64,000 nucleotides of DNA from positions 372,001-436,000 of the forward strand of contig NZ_FOGR01000004.1 in NCBI RefSeq assembly GCF_900111275.1. Reading direction: 5' to 3'. Positions within the stretch are counted from its first letter, which is position 1. Each line of letters opens with the position of its first letter. Below, piece by piece: positions 34,544 through 41,670 of this stretch. Both the position numbers and the translations under genes were made by a program. Origin of the DNA: Rhizobium sp. NFR03 (GTDB lineage: Bacteria; Pseudomonadota; Alphaproteobacteria; Rhizobiales; Rhizobiaceae). The notes beneath the pieces were generated by a model. That model saw only the letters and a program-made list of their open reading frames with translations, did no database searches and was not told the DNA's origin.

Positions 34544-35052
34544 CGGTTCTCCAGACCCTTTGAGGCGCGCTCGGCTCTGATCATGTCCGCTTCTCGGCCG
34601 ATCTGCTCGCGAAGGGCCGTCAGTCCTGCCCGCATCCGCTCGTGTACGGTCGGATCCAGCGAAGGATCGGGATAACGGACGTCCCAAAGGAGCACGGCGT
34701 CGATCGTCCGCTGGAGCTTGGGGATGTCGCCGAAGGCCCAGCCATTGACGGGCGGCCCGAGTGTCTCGAACAGCGACGAAAACAGAGCGGGTTCGCCGGT
34801 CGGGTCCTGAGCTGGGCTGGCGTTCAGGCGTGAGCGCCAGCGAAGTTGTCCGGCATAGAACCAGAACGTCGCCTCGTCGCCCTTGCCCGCCTGCATCAGG
34901 GGTGCCGCACGCAGCATGATTGCACTGGGCAGCGCGTTACCCGCAGTCTCGGCACCTGGCGGCAAGGCTGGCTCCTCTGCGAAGGCAGGTGGCGGAGCAA
35001 GAAGAAAGAGGGCTGCCGCTGCAAGATGCGGGAACATGGTGCTATACGACAT
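34540..35052 (-). CDS. Secreted hypothetical protein (170 aa)
   Basis: Unrecognised. A clear signal peptide (MSYSTMFPHLAAAALFLLAPPPAFA, cleavage before EEPALP) precedes a helical mature protein containing GDEATFWFYAGQLRWRSRL and a C-terminal charged helix (REQIGREADMIRAERASKGLENR). It resembles small periplasmic proteins of unknown function that count or hold subunits, but no family is assigned. Translationally coupled to the next gene. Confidence 0.65.
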   Translation of the reverse strand: MSYSTMFPHLAAAALFLLAPPPAFAEEPALPPGAETAGNALPSAIMLRAAPLMQAGKGDEATFWFYAGQLRWRSRLNASPAQDPTGEPALFSSLFETLGPPVNGWAFGDIPKLQRTIDAVLLWDVRYPDPSLDPTVHERMRAGLTALREQIGREADMIRAERASKGLENR

Positions 35053-35198
35053 GTGGCGCGGCGGCTCCCTGCGGCGTCTACCGATACACGAGGCTTAGGC
35101 AATGAAGGGGAAAAAGTGAACGGCAGATTAGCGGCATCAAGCCAACTTCGATGAGTCCGATGCTGAGATCGTCTCGAATACAGCGGAAAGCATGTTCC

Positions 35199-35717
35199 TC
35201 ACCGCTGCTCAGGGGAGCTGCCGGGATTGAGCGTCAGCTGCATGAACACGAGGTCAAGCCATTTGCCGAATTTCGTGCCAACCTGCTTGAGATGCCCGAC
35301 ATGCTCGAAGCCCAGCTTTTCATGCAGGCTTATGGAGGCGAGGTTTTCAGCTTCAATCCCGGCGACCATAACGTGCTTACCGATCGCACGCGCGCGCTCG
35401 ACGAGGGCCTCCATGAGTTTCCCTCCCGTGCCTTTGCCGCGCTGGTCCACTTTCACATAGACAGAATGTTCGACGGTATGTCTGTAGCCATCGAAAGCTC
35501 GCCAGTCGCCGAAGGACGCGTAGCCGACGACCTGTCCCTCCTCGCCGATAGCCACCAGAACTGGATAGCCGAGCCTGGCTCGATCGGCCAGCCAGCTGCG
35601 TCTGTTGGCTGTATCGACTTCAGCATCGTTCCAGATTGCTGTCGTGTTCGCGACTGCATGGTTGTAGATGTCGGTGATGCCGGGAATATCTGCCTCGATG
35701 ACGTCACGGATGTCCAT
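35199..35717 (-). CDS. GNAT N-acetyltransferase, phosphinothricin acetyltransferase-like
   Basis: 172 residues. The PAT/YncA pattern is complete: IRDVIEADIPGITDIYNHAVANTTAIWN at the N-terminus, VGYASFGDWRAFDGYRHTVEHSVYVKVDQRGKGTGGKLMEAL with the catalytic-type Glu and the acetyl-CoA loop, and NLASISLHEKLGFEHVGHLKQVGTKFGKWLDLVFMQL. It would acetylate the amine of a small molecule such as phosphinothricin, methionine sulfoximine or an amino acid. GGAGG is five bases before the ATG at 35717. A 31-bp palindrome just upstream and the adjacent XRE-cupin gene suggest regulation. Confidence 0.88.
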   Translation of the reverse strand: MDIRDVIEADIPGITDIYNHAVANTTAIWNDAEVDTANRRSWLADRARLGYPVLVAIGEEGQVVGYASFGDWRAFDGYRHTVEHSVYVKVDQRGKGTGGKLMEALVERARAIGKHVMVAGIEAENLASISLHEKLGFEHVGHLKQVGTKFGKWLDLVFMQLTLNPGSSPEQR

Positions 35718-35734
35718 GGTCGCCTCCAATTGGT

Positions 35735-35765
35735 TAATATGGTAGATTAACCGTCTACTATATTA
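35735..35765. promoter_or_regulatory. Long palindrome between XRE-cupin and GNAT genes: probable operator
   Basis: TAATAT-g-GTAGA, seven bases (TTAACCG), TCTAC-t-ATATTA: arms of 12 bases with a single mismatch, in a locally A+T-rich gap. The left edge is 17 bases upstream of the GNAT start. A sequence matching one arm at 10 of 12 bases (GCTACGATATTA, 36363-36374) lies directly upstream of the XRE-cupin start, as an autoregulated repressor would require. Confidence 0.6.
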
Positions 35766-35795
35766 CAAACGCTGGCGCAACGACGTCCGCCGAAG

Positions 35796-36359
35796 TTAGC
35801 TCACGGTCAATGCCGTCACTGCATAAACGCACTCCCGCTCGCTTGCGTTCTTGAACACGCAATCGGTTGGTGGACCGAGTTCTAGGCAATCTCCTTCCTT
35901 CATTTCGTGCTGTATTTGGCCTTCTACGAACACGAGCTCTCCAGACAGGACCCATACGAGCTGGCGGAGGAACGCATAGGCTGAGGCTGGCATGGGCACC
36001 TCCTTACCAGCGGGAAGAGTGACGTTGATGAGATCCAGCGGCATGTCCGAGCGCGGTGAAACATGGCGTCGGAGATATCCCGTTTCAGGATCGGCCCAGA
36101 CGTGCTGCTCAGCCTTCCTGAGGAGTCGACCGTGCTGTATCTCCGCTCGCGCTATCAGCGTGGACATGCTCAAGCCGAAAGCGCCAGAGAGCTTGCCGAG
36201 CATGTTTGCAGTGGGGCTGCTCTCAGCTCGCTCGATCTTATAGACCATGGCGCGAGAAACTGACGCCTTGGCTGCGAGGTCGCTCAGGGACCAACCCCGA
36301 CATTCGCGCTCGGTTCGAATACGCGCTCCAATCCGCTTGTCCATATTATCTATGCTCAT
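35796..36359 (-). CDS. XRE family regulator with C-terminal cupin domain
   Basis: 187 residues: an N-terminal lambda-repressor-type helix-turn-helix (RIRTERECRGWSLSDLAAKASVSRAMVYKIERAESSPTANMLGKL, residues about 13-57) and a C-terminal cupin (GKEVPMPASAYAFLRQLVWVLSGELVF...GDCLELGPPTDCVFKN). This HTH_3 plus cupin_2 architecture is common in regulators of small-molecule metabolism, including acetyltransferase genes. It is upstream of the GNAT gene on the same strand, 78 bases away, and probably controls both genes. Confidence 0.9.
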   Translation of the reverse strand: MSIDNMDKRIGARIRTERECRGWSLSDLAAKASVSRAMVYKIERAESSPTANMLGKLSGAFGLSMSTLIARAEIQHGRLLRKAEQHVWADPETGYLRRHVSPRSDMPLDLINVTLPAGKEVPMPASAYAFLRQLVWVLSGELVFVEGQIQHEMKEGDCLELGPPTDCVFKNASERECVYAVTALTVS

Positions 36360-36399
36360 CGTGCTACGATATTAGACGCGGATTTGACATTCAAGCGAT

Positions 36400-36436
36400 G
36401 TGAACCGGCTTCCAAGCTTGGCCCTTTCGAAGCCGG
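36400..36436. repeat. Intergenic repeat, copy B, with hairpin
   Basis: Bases 36400-36429 match the 33776 copy, sharing GCTTCCAAGCTTG and TTTCG. Here the element folds: CCGGCTTC (36405-36412) pairs with GAAGCCGG (36429-36436), eight perfect base pairs around a 16-base loop. It is 41 bases upstream of the XRE-cupin start. The rest of the 36360-36752 gap shows no convincing gene. Confidence 0.5.
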
Positions 36437-36752
36437 GCAGTAGGATACCAGGATTATGTCCAGCCGCAGGCGTCGGAAGACGGGATCGCCGACGATATCG
36501 GCGGATGCGCTCGTTTCAAATGGCTCCGCCAGCCGTTCCGCGATCATATCCTATAAGAACGGGGTGGTCGCATGGGAGACGAAGACGAGCAAAGATGGAG
36601 ATGCGCAAAGGTGCATCATTCATTCTGTTTTTTGGCGAAATCGTCACCGGTAATTTATTAAAACATCTGCGGATGTCAATTTTCGCCGGATTGATATAGC
36701 AACATCGTTGGATGGCGGCACATATGATGGCTGCAGGGGAGCACCTCGCCGG

Positions 36753-38099
36753 ATGCTAGAATGGCTTCAGCTGCAACTGTCTGCCGCGATGCCAGGGCGA
36801 TCGACGTCCGACGAGCAGTCGCAGCGCTTGCACGATGCGGAACTGGCGGGGCTGGCCACGGCCTTCCGCGTGCGGCTTTGCGCCGTTGCGGTCATCGCCT
36901 TGTGGCTGCTGGTCAGCACCGCCTGGCCGCGAAATGTTTACTACCTCTCGGTCAGTTTCGTCTTCCTCGCGTTGAGCTACATTCCCTATGCAATGCGGCG
37001 GCACCGGGCCGCGTGGACGATCAAGCTCGCCTGCACCATCCTGGACGTTGCGCTGATCACTGCGACGATCCTTCTCCCGCCCTTCGGCGGCTTTGCCTCG
37101 GACTGGCCGATTCAGACGCGCACGCGGGGTCCGGAGTTTCTCTATGTGCTTCTTCTCCTTGCGGAAGCTGCTCTGACCTATTCGCCGATCCTCGTCGTAT
37201 GGACCGGCGGCATCATCATCGCGGTCTGGTCCTTCGGCATCAACAGCATCTACGACCGGGTGGATACGGTCCGGTTCGGCGAGGTCGGCCAGCTGACGGA
37301 GATGCAGGCACTGGAGCGGTTTCTCAGTCCCTACTTCGTCGGCCTTACACAGATGTGGGTCCAGGTGGTCACCACCGGTCTCTTCACGCTGTTCCTCGCC
37401 ATCGCCGTTCTGCGCAGCCGCAACACGCTGATCGCCCAGATCAAGGACAATGCCGTGCGCCAATCTCTGGCGCGCTACGTCTCGCCCGATGTCGCATACG
37501 CCATGGGAGACGATGTGCCAAGCTTCGGCACGCCGTCGAAGCGTGAGGTCGCGGTGATGTTCGTGGATATCGTGGGGTTTACGCGCATGGCGGAAAAGCG
37601 CACGCCCGAGCAGGCGCTGGCACTTCTGCGCAGCTTTCAGGAGCGCGGGTGCGCCGTACTCTTTCCCTGCGGCGCCACGCTCGACAAGTTTCTGGGTGAT
37701 GGTTTCATGGCGACCTTCGGCGGCGTCGAACCGCAGACCGATGCCGCCAAACGCGCGCTTTCCTGTGCCTTCGATCTTCTGGATACCTATGCGGCCTGGA
37801 ACGCGAAGCGGAAGTTGCGCGGCGCCGAGCCCATCCGGGTCGCGATCGGCCTGCATTTCGGCGAAGTGATCGTCGGGAATGTCGGGACGCCGGAGCGACG
37901 CGAATTCACCGTCATCGGGGATGTCGTCAACGTCGCCAGCCGATTGGAGCGTGCCACGCGGGATCTGGAGGGCCGCCTCGTGGTATCCGACGCCTGCCTT
38001 CAGGCGGCGGGCGGCGCTCCGCACGGCCGTAGCTTCACCCGGACACTGACCGTCGATATCCGCGGCCGGGATCATCCGGTGCGCGCGCATCTGATGTGA
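36753..38099 (+). CDS. Class III adenylate cyclase with N-terminal membrane domain
   Basis: About 448 residues. Five or six membrane spans occupy residues about 40-220 (AVAVIALWLLVSTAW, VYYLSVSFVFLALSYIPYA, ILVVWTGGIIIAVWSF, VTTGLFTLFLAIAVL). The C-terminal cyclase domain has both metal-binding aspartates (VAVMFVDIVGFT and LDKFLGDGF), the adenine-selecting Lys of LDKF and Asp of VIGDVVNVASRLE, and the transition-state Asn/Arg of the same block. These residues favour cAMP over cGMP as product. The ATG at 36753 is chosen over an in-frame TTG at 36708. The membrane part presumably senses an unknown signal. Confidence 0.88.
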   Translation: MLEWLQLQLSAAMPGRSTSDEQSQRLHDAELAGLATAFRVRLCAVAVIALWLLVSTAWPRNVYYLSVSFVFLALSYIPYAMRRHRAAWTIKLACTILDVALITATILLPPFGGFASDWPIQTRTRGPEFLYVLLLLAEAALTYSPILVVWTGGIIIAVWSFGINSIYDRVDTVRFGEVGQLTEMQALERFLSPYFVGLTQMWVQVVTTGLFTLFLAIAVLRSRNTLIAQIKDNAVRQSLARYVSPDVAYAMGDDVPSFGTPSKREVAVMFVDIVGFTRMAEKRTPEQALALLRSFQERGCAVLFPCGATLDKFLGDGFMATFGGVEPQTDAAKRALSCAFDLLDTYAAWNAKRKLRGAEPIRVAIGLHFGEVIVGNVGTPERREFTVIGDVVNVASRLERATRDLEGRLVVSDACLQAAGGAPHGRSFTRTLTVDIRGRDHPVRAHLM

Positions 38100-38664
38100 C
38101 GGTTCCAAGCGTTAACCGCCCCGGCAGCAGCGTCCAAGTCAATGGGAAAATGTGTCGGGCGGGTAATCGACCAGCCGCCGACCTCCGCCTCCTGCAACAT
38201 GCGCCCTTCCGCAGTGTCGATGATCGCAGCCCGCAACCTCAAGGCGATCCGGGCCCGCAAGCGGGAAATGTTATCTGGCGCTGTCTCTGGCTTGAAGGCA
38301 CGCTTCCGAATGTCTGAACCAATAACGTCCTGCCGTCATGCTTGGCATATACTTGTCGAGAGGAACCGTTTTGATCAAGTGGACTTTGTAATCTGTTTCG
38401 AATTTCCGCAGCAAGGCTTTAGCGGAGACAAGGAGCGTGCGTAGGAGCCTATCAGTCGCCCGACCGTCGCCTTGTTCTCCATGACTTATTTTTTATTAAG
38501 GCTATCGACGCGATATGAGCATATGACGACCGAACAATATCGTTGTTGTAAATCAAGTATTTCATTCTGAAAATGACCGGCGAGCAGAAAATCCATATCG
38601 TCGATGTCGGTATAGAGAAAGTCGGGGCCTTCTGAAAGAGAAAGCTCCGACCGGTATTTTTCAT
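38072..38664 (-). pseudogene. Frameshifted gene of unknown function downstream of the microcin-like precursor
   Basis: Three protein-like minus-strand segments abut in alternating frames. The first is 38489-38664: SEGPDFLYTDIDDMDFLLAG, then QNEILDLQQRYCSVVICSYR. The second is 38274-38492: RLLRTLLVSAKALLRKFETD, then YKVHLIKTVPLDKYMP and AGRYWFRHSE. The third is about 38075-38310: FKPETAPDNISRLRARIALR, then AAIIDTAEGRMLQEAEVGGW. Joining needs one extra A in an A5 run just after the ATG at 38664, one extra A in an A6 run near 38489-38494, and one base fewer near 38300. The product would be about 200 residues, without membrane spans. I do not recognise the family. Either a decayed gene or homopolymer sequencing errors. 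Confidence 0.5.
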
Positions 38665-38666
38665 AT

Positions 38667-38683
38667 TATTGCGTTACGCAATA
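38667..38683 (-). other. Stem-loop directly after the precursor peptide gene
   Basis: TATTGCG (38667-38673) and CGCAATA (38677-38683) form a seven-base-pair stem with a three-base loop, four bases after the stop codon of the 42-codon gene. No T-run follows. It could stabilise the short message or attenuate read-through into the broken gene downstream. Confidence 0.45.
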
Positions 38684-38687
38684 GAAC

Positions 38688-38816
38688 TTAGCAGCACTTG
38701 CCGCTTTTCGACTTTGCCGGCTCGCAAGCGGGCTGGCTGTTGTTGCCCTTGTCGTAACCGCAGTTACCAACGCCGCCGCCACGCATCTTCAGGTCTTCGA
38801 GCTTAACTTCCTGCAT
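38688..38816 (-). CDS. Microcin-like double-glycine precursor peptide (42 aa)
   Basis: A short gene with AGGAGA five bases before its ATG. The first 15 residues, MQEVKLEDLKMRGGG, line up without gaps with the 15-residue leaders of microcin V (MRTLTLNELDSVSGG) and microcin L (MREITLNEMNNVSGA), sharing Met1, the hydrophobic positions 4, 6 and 9, an acidic residue at 8 and Gly at 14. Cleavage after Gly15 (or Gly14) would release a core of 27 (28) residues. The core starts with VGNCGYDKG, is rich in Gly, Lys and Ser, and has four Cys at precursor positions 19, 31, 41 and 42. A C39-peptidase exporter of the matching type is encoded divergently about 340 bases away. Activity and target are unknown; a lipid or disulfide modification is possible. 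Confidence 0.8.
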   Translation of the reverse strand: MQEVKLEDLKMRGGGVGNCGYDKGNNSQPACEPAKSKSGKCC

Positions 38817-38872
38817 GATGATCTCCTAGATACAAGATTTACTGTGTCAGCTTCTTCGTTTCTGACATATTC

Positions 38873-38900
38873 GTTATATACGATACAAGTTGCATCGCAA
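38873..38900 (-). promoter_or_regulatory. Sigma70-type promoter for the precursor gene
   Basis: On the minus strand TTGCGA (38895-38900) and TATAAC (38873-38878) are 16 bases apart. Start of transcription would be near 38866, giving a leader of about 50 bases before the precursor ATG at 38816. Confidence 0.5.
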
Positions 38901-39152
38901 TTCTTTATTTTAGTTAACCATCTCCTGCTCTATTAATAATGAACAGGTCGCATTTTAATCTTATTACTACAGACTGAATCATGAAAACGTTGGTTTCGTT
39001 GGCATTCGCTCTTTCAAACAGGGCCTGTCCCCCCGCGCCTCGGGCCATTGCTCCTCAAGCTTCACCTTAATAAGACAGAGATTATTAACCTGCATGCTTA
39101 ATGATATGGCCTAGAGACGACCTCGAAGGGCCTTTAAGGCAGGTATCGAACC
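38901..39152. other. A+T-rich divergent intergenic region of the microcin-like locus
   Basis: With 38817-38900 this makes a 336-base gap between the precursor gene and the exporter operon. It is visibly poorer in G+C than its surroundings and holds short ORFs at 38940 and 38981 without ribosome binding sites. It should contain the promoter of the exporter operon; AAGGCAGG precedes the first gene at 39153. Confidence 0.5.
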
Positions 39153-40499
39153 ATGTTGGCGCATTTTACCGCGTTGAAGCGCTGGACGCTGTCTGCTGTC
39201 ATCCGCTTGCAGATCCTGTGTGCGATGTTCCTGATCGTTTCCTTTTCGTCTACGGCACGCGCGGAAGACGGGCTTTCACCGTTTTCGGCTTATGAACTGC
39301 GCCTCTCGCAGGACACCGTCCTGCAAACCATCGCAGAAGCCAAACTGCGCCTCGCCACCGCCGAGTTCCTGCCCAAGGTCAATGTCGGCGGCGACTGGGT
39401 CGTCGATGGAAATATCCGGTATTCTCCCGATATCACGGCAGCGTCTCCGGGTTCCTATTCCAAGAAGGACCCGTCGCTGATGGGCGTAGAGGTTTCCTGG
39501 AAACTTTTTGACGGCTTTCAAAACATCAACAACAGGGCCGCGGCTGAGGAAGGCTTGTCATATGCGGTCCAGGCTTCGCTCGACACGCGCCAGAAACTGT
39601 TCCTGGAACGCGCCGAACGCATTCTCGGCATCGTCCGGGACCGCGCTCTTCTCAAGGCATATGAGGATGCTGTCCGTCGTCGTCGGCAGGCGCTGGATAT
39701 CTCCCGGACGATGCTGAACGAGGGCAGCATGACGGTGTCGCAGGTCGAGATCGCCGGCGCGGATCTCCAGAATGCGCTCGCGACCCGTCTACAGGCAGCC
39801 AATGCCGTCAAGATCAGCGAGCTGGATTATGTCAAGTTTACCGGCGTTCCGCTGGTGGCCAATCCGCGTCTGGAGATCCCGGGGAAACGTCTGCCGGCGA
39901 CGGCGAAGGAAGCTGCCGACCTTGCCCTCACGCAATCTCCCCAACTCAAGATGGCGCTTCATAGCGAGCAGGAGGCCGAGTACAGGGCGCGTGCCGCCGC
40001 CGGCAAGTACATGCCGACTGTCAATCTCGTCGGACGATATGCGCGAACCTTCGATCCGTCGCCCCAGGTCAATCGGGTCGACACGACGGCAGTACTCGTT
40101 CGGGCCTCCATGCCGATCTTCGACCCCACAATAGAGCCGGCGCGGGACCTTGCCCGTGCGGAGGCCCTCCAACGGCGTTACGACCGGCAGGACGCGAGCC
40201 TGTCGCTTGCCACGGAGGCCCGCCGGCAGCACCAGCTCTTCCACGCGCTCTCAGCCCAGCTCTCAACGCTGAAGAAGCAGATTTCTCTGGCAAAAGCCGG
40301 GGCGGATGCCGTTCGCATCGAGATCGGCACCGGGGAACGCACGATTACCGAACTGCTGGATGCGCAGGAGTCCCTGCTGTCTGCGTCCGTGAACGACGCC
40401 GAGGTTCGTTATGCCCGAGATGTCGCGGCGTTCCGCCTGCTGGCGACCATCGGCGACCTGAATGAAAACGATGTCGGTCTGAACGGGAGGCAGTTTTGA
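39153..40499 (+). CDS. TolC-family outer membrane efflux protein
   Basis: 448 residues with a signal peptide (FLIVSFSSTARA, cleavage before EDGLSP) and two OEP repeats of coiled-coil helices (KLFLERAERILGIVRDRALLKAYEDAVRRRRQALDISRTMLNEGSMTVSQVEIAGADLQNAL in the first; RIEIGTGERTITELLDAQESLLSASVNDAEVRYARDVAAFRLLATIGDL in the second). GVEVSWKLFDGFQNINNRAAAEEGL matches the TolC/AggA type I secretion group. It would be the outer-membrane tunnel of the exporter. First gene of the operon; AAGGCAGG lies about eight bases before the ATG. Confidence 0.9.
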   Translation: MLAHFTALKRWTLSAVIRLQILCAMFLIVSFSSTARAEDGLSPFSAYELRLSQDTVLQTIAEAKLRLATAEFLPKVNVGGDWVVDGNIRYSPDITAASPGSYSKKDPSLMGVEVSWKLFDGFQNINNRAAAEEGLSYAVQASLDTRQKLFLERAERILGIVRDRALLKAYEDAVRRRRQALDISRTMLNEGSMTVSQVEIAGADLQNALATRLQAANAVKISELDYVKFTGVPLVANPRLEIPGKRLPATAKEAADLALTQSPQLKMALHSEQEAEYRARAAAGKYMPTVNLVGRYARTFDPSPQVNRVDTTAVLVRASMPIFDPTIEPARDLARAEALQRRYDRQDASLSLATEARRQHQLFHALSAQLSTLKKQISLAKAGADAVRIEIGTGERTITELLDAQESLLSASVNDAEVRYARDVAAFRLLATIGDLNENDVGLNGRQF

Positions 40500-40506
40500 G
40501 AATTGT

Positions 40507-41670
40507 ATGCACAGTTTCGTGCCCGGCAGCAGCTGCCGGACACCCGAATGCGTGCCTTATGGCCGCACCTTCTATGCCGGGGGCAGAGCCACGCACGTGA
40601 CCCACTCTGTCGATCAGAACCTTTCCCGGAAGGCGCCGGTCCCGCTTCGCCTTTTCCCGCGCCGCGGGGTCGGTCGCGGGGAGACGCGTGCGACACCGGA
40701 CGACGCGCGACGGACCTTGGCGACGGGGCAGTCCGGCCTGCGTCTTCTGTCGATGATCGCGGGACTACCCCTCAGGATGCGGCGGCGCCTGCTTCGCATC
40801 GGCTGGCGCCTGTCCCTGCTTTCGGGCCGGAAGGCGGGGTTCGGGCTGGAGCCCCTGTTGCAGACATATCTCCGCCAAGGCGCGGCAGATGCGCGTCGCA
40901 TCGCACTGGAACACGATTTTCACGACTGGCTGCAGGTTACGGAATGGCTTGCCAGTGGACGCCGGAGCAAGCGGGGCCTGATCGCCGACTCCCGGCTGAT
41001 GCAGGTCGCAGATCCGGGCATTGCCGAGAGACTTGCGGCGTCTGGCGAAAACATCATTCTCGCGCCTGTTCACATGGGCATTTTTCCGCTCGGCATCAGC
41101 TTCGTCATCTTCAAGTTCTTCCCGAACCGTCGCCTGCTCGTTCTGAGGGCGCGCGACGACCACGAGGATAACAACGTGGCTATGGAGCGCCTGCGCGAAG
41201 TTGCGAGCGAAGTGTACATCCTCAATACGCGAAACGAGGACGACTTCATGGATGCGATCCGGTTCGCACGGAAAGGCGCGATCGTCGTCTCCATGATCGA
41301 CCTGCCCGAGACATACGGAAGCCCTGCGGAAACGACCCTTTTCGGTCATCCTGCCAGCATCGCGCTTGGGCTGGATGCGATGGCGCGTATGCTCAAGGCT
41401 GTGGTTCTGCCGATGGCTGTGATCTCGGACCTTAGAGGCGACCGGATCGCCTTCGGACAACCTTTCGAAGTGTGGCGAAACTCGAAGGAGGATCGCAGCG
41501 CTCTTGCTGCGCACATCGGCCGGGACATCGAGGCCTTCGTCTCTCTCGATCCGGCCCAATGGCATATGTGGACGCGCATTCTCGAGTTTTTCCCGTCGGG
41601 AACCCGACGGGGTAGCGGCATGCTCGCGGATAGCGGAATGGAGAGGACGGTCGGCGATGCCTCTGCTTGA
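40507..41670 (+). CDS. LpxL/HtrB-like acyltransferase (LPLAT fold) in the exporter operon
   Basis: 387 residues, starting seven bases after the tolC-type stop. The lysophospholipid acyltransferase-like region runs from about residue 170: ENIILAPVHMGIFPLGISFVIF holds the catalytic-type His but not the usual acidic residue four positions later (H-x4-D/E), followed by RLLVLRARDD and the late LpxL-type signature FVSLDPAQWHMWTRILEF. The first 80 residues are low-complexity, Arg-rich and probably poorly conserved; the true start may be internal. LpxL relatives move acyl chains from acyl carrier protein to lipid A. Sitting between a TolC and an HlyD gene near an ACP/ketosynthase pair, it may acylate the exported peptide or an associated lipid. 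Confidence 0.75.
   Translation: MHSFVPGSSCRTPECVPYGRTFYAGGRATHVTHSVDQNLSRKAPVPLRLFPRRGVGRGETRATPDDARRTLATGQSGLRLLSMIAGLPLRMRRRLLRIGWRLSLLSGRKAGFGLEPLLQTYLRQGAADARRIALEHDFHDWLQVTEWLASGRRSKRGLIADSRLMQVADPGIAERLAASGENIILAPVHMGIFPLGISFVIFKFFPNRRLLVLRARDDHEDNNVAMERLREVASEVYILNTRNEDDFMDAIRFARKGAIVVSMIDLPETYGSPAETTLFGHPASIALGLDAMARMLKAVVLPMAVISDLRGDRIAFGQPFEVWRNSKEDRSALAAHIGRDIEAFVSLDPAQWHMWTRILEFFPSGTRRGSGMLADSGMERTVGDASA

Noticed and set aside
38452-38664. 70-codon minus-strand ORF beginning MKNTGRSF
   Set aside because: Its translation is less protein-like than the overlapping frame, which continues as part of the broken gene; it shares only the ATG.
38981-39070. 29-codon ORF (MKTLVSLAFALSNRACPP...) in the microcin-like intergenic region, considered as a second peptide
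   Set aside because: No ribosome binding site and no double-glycine leader.
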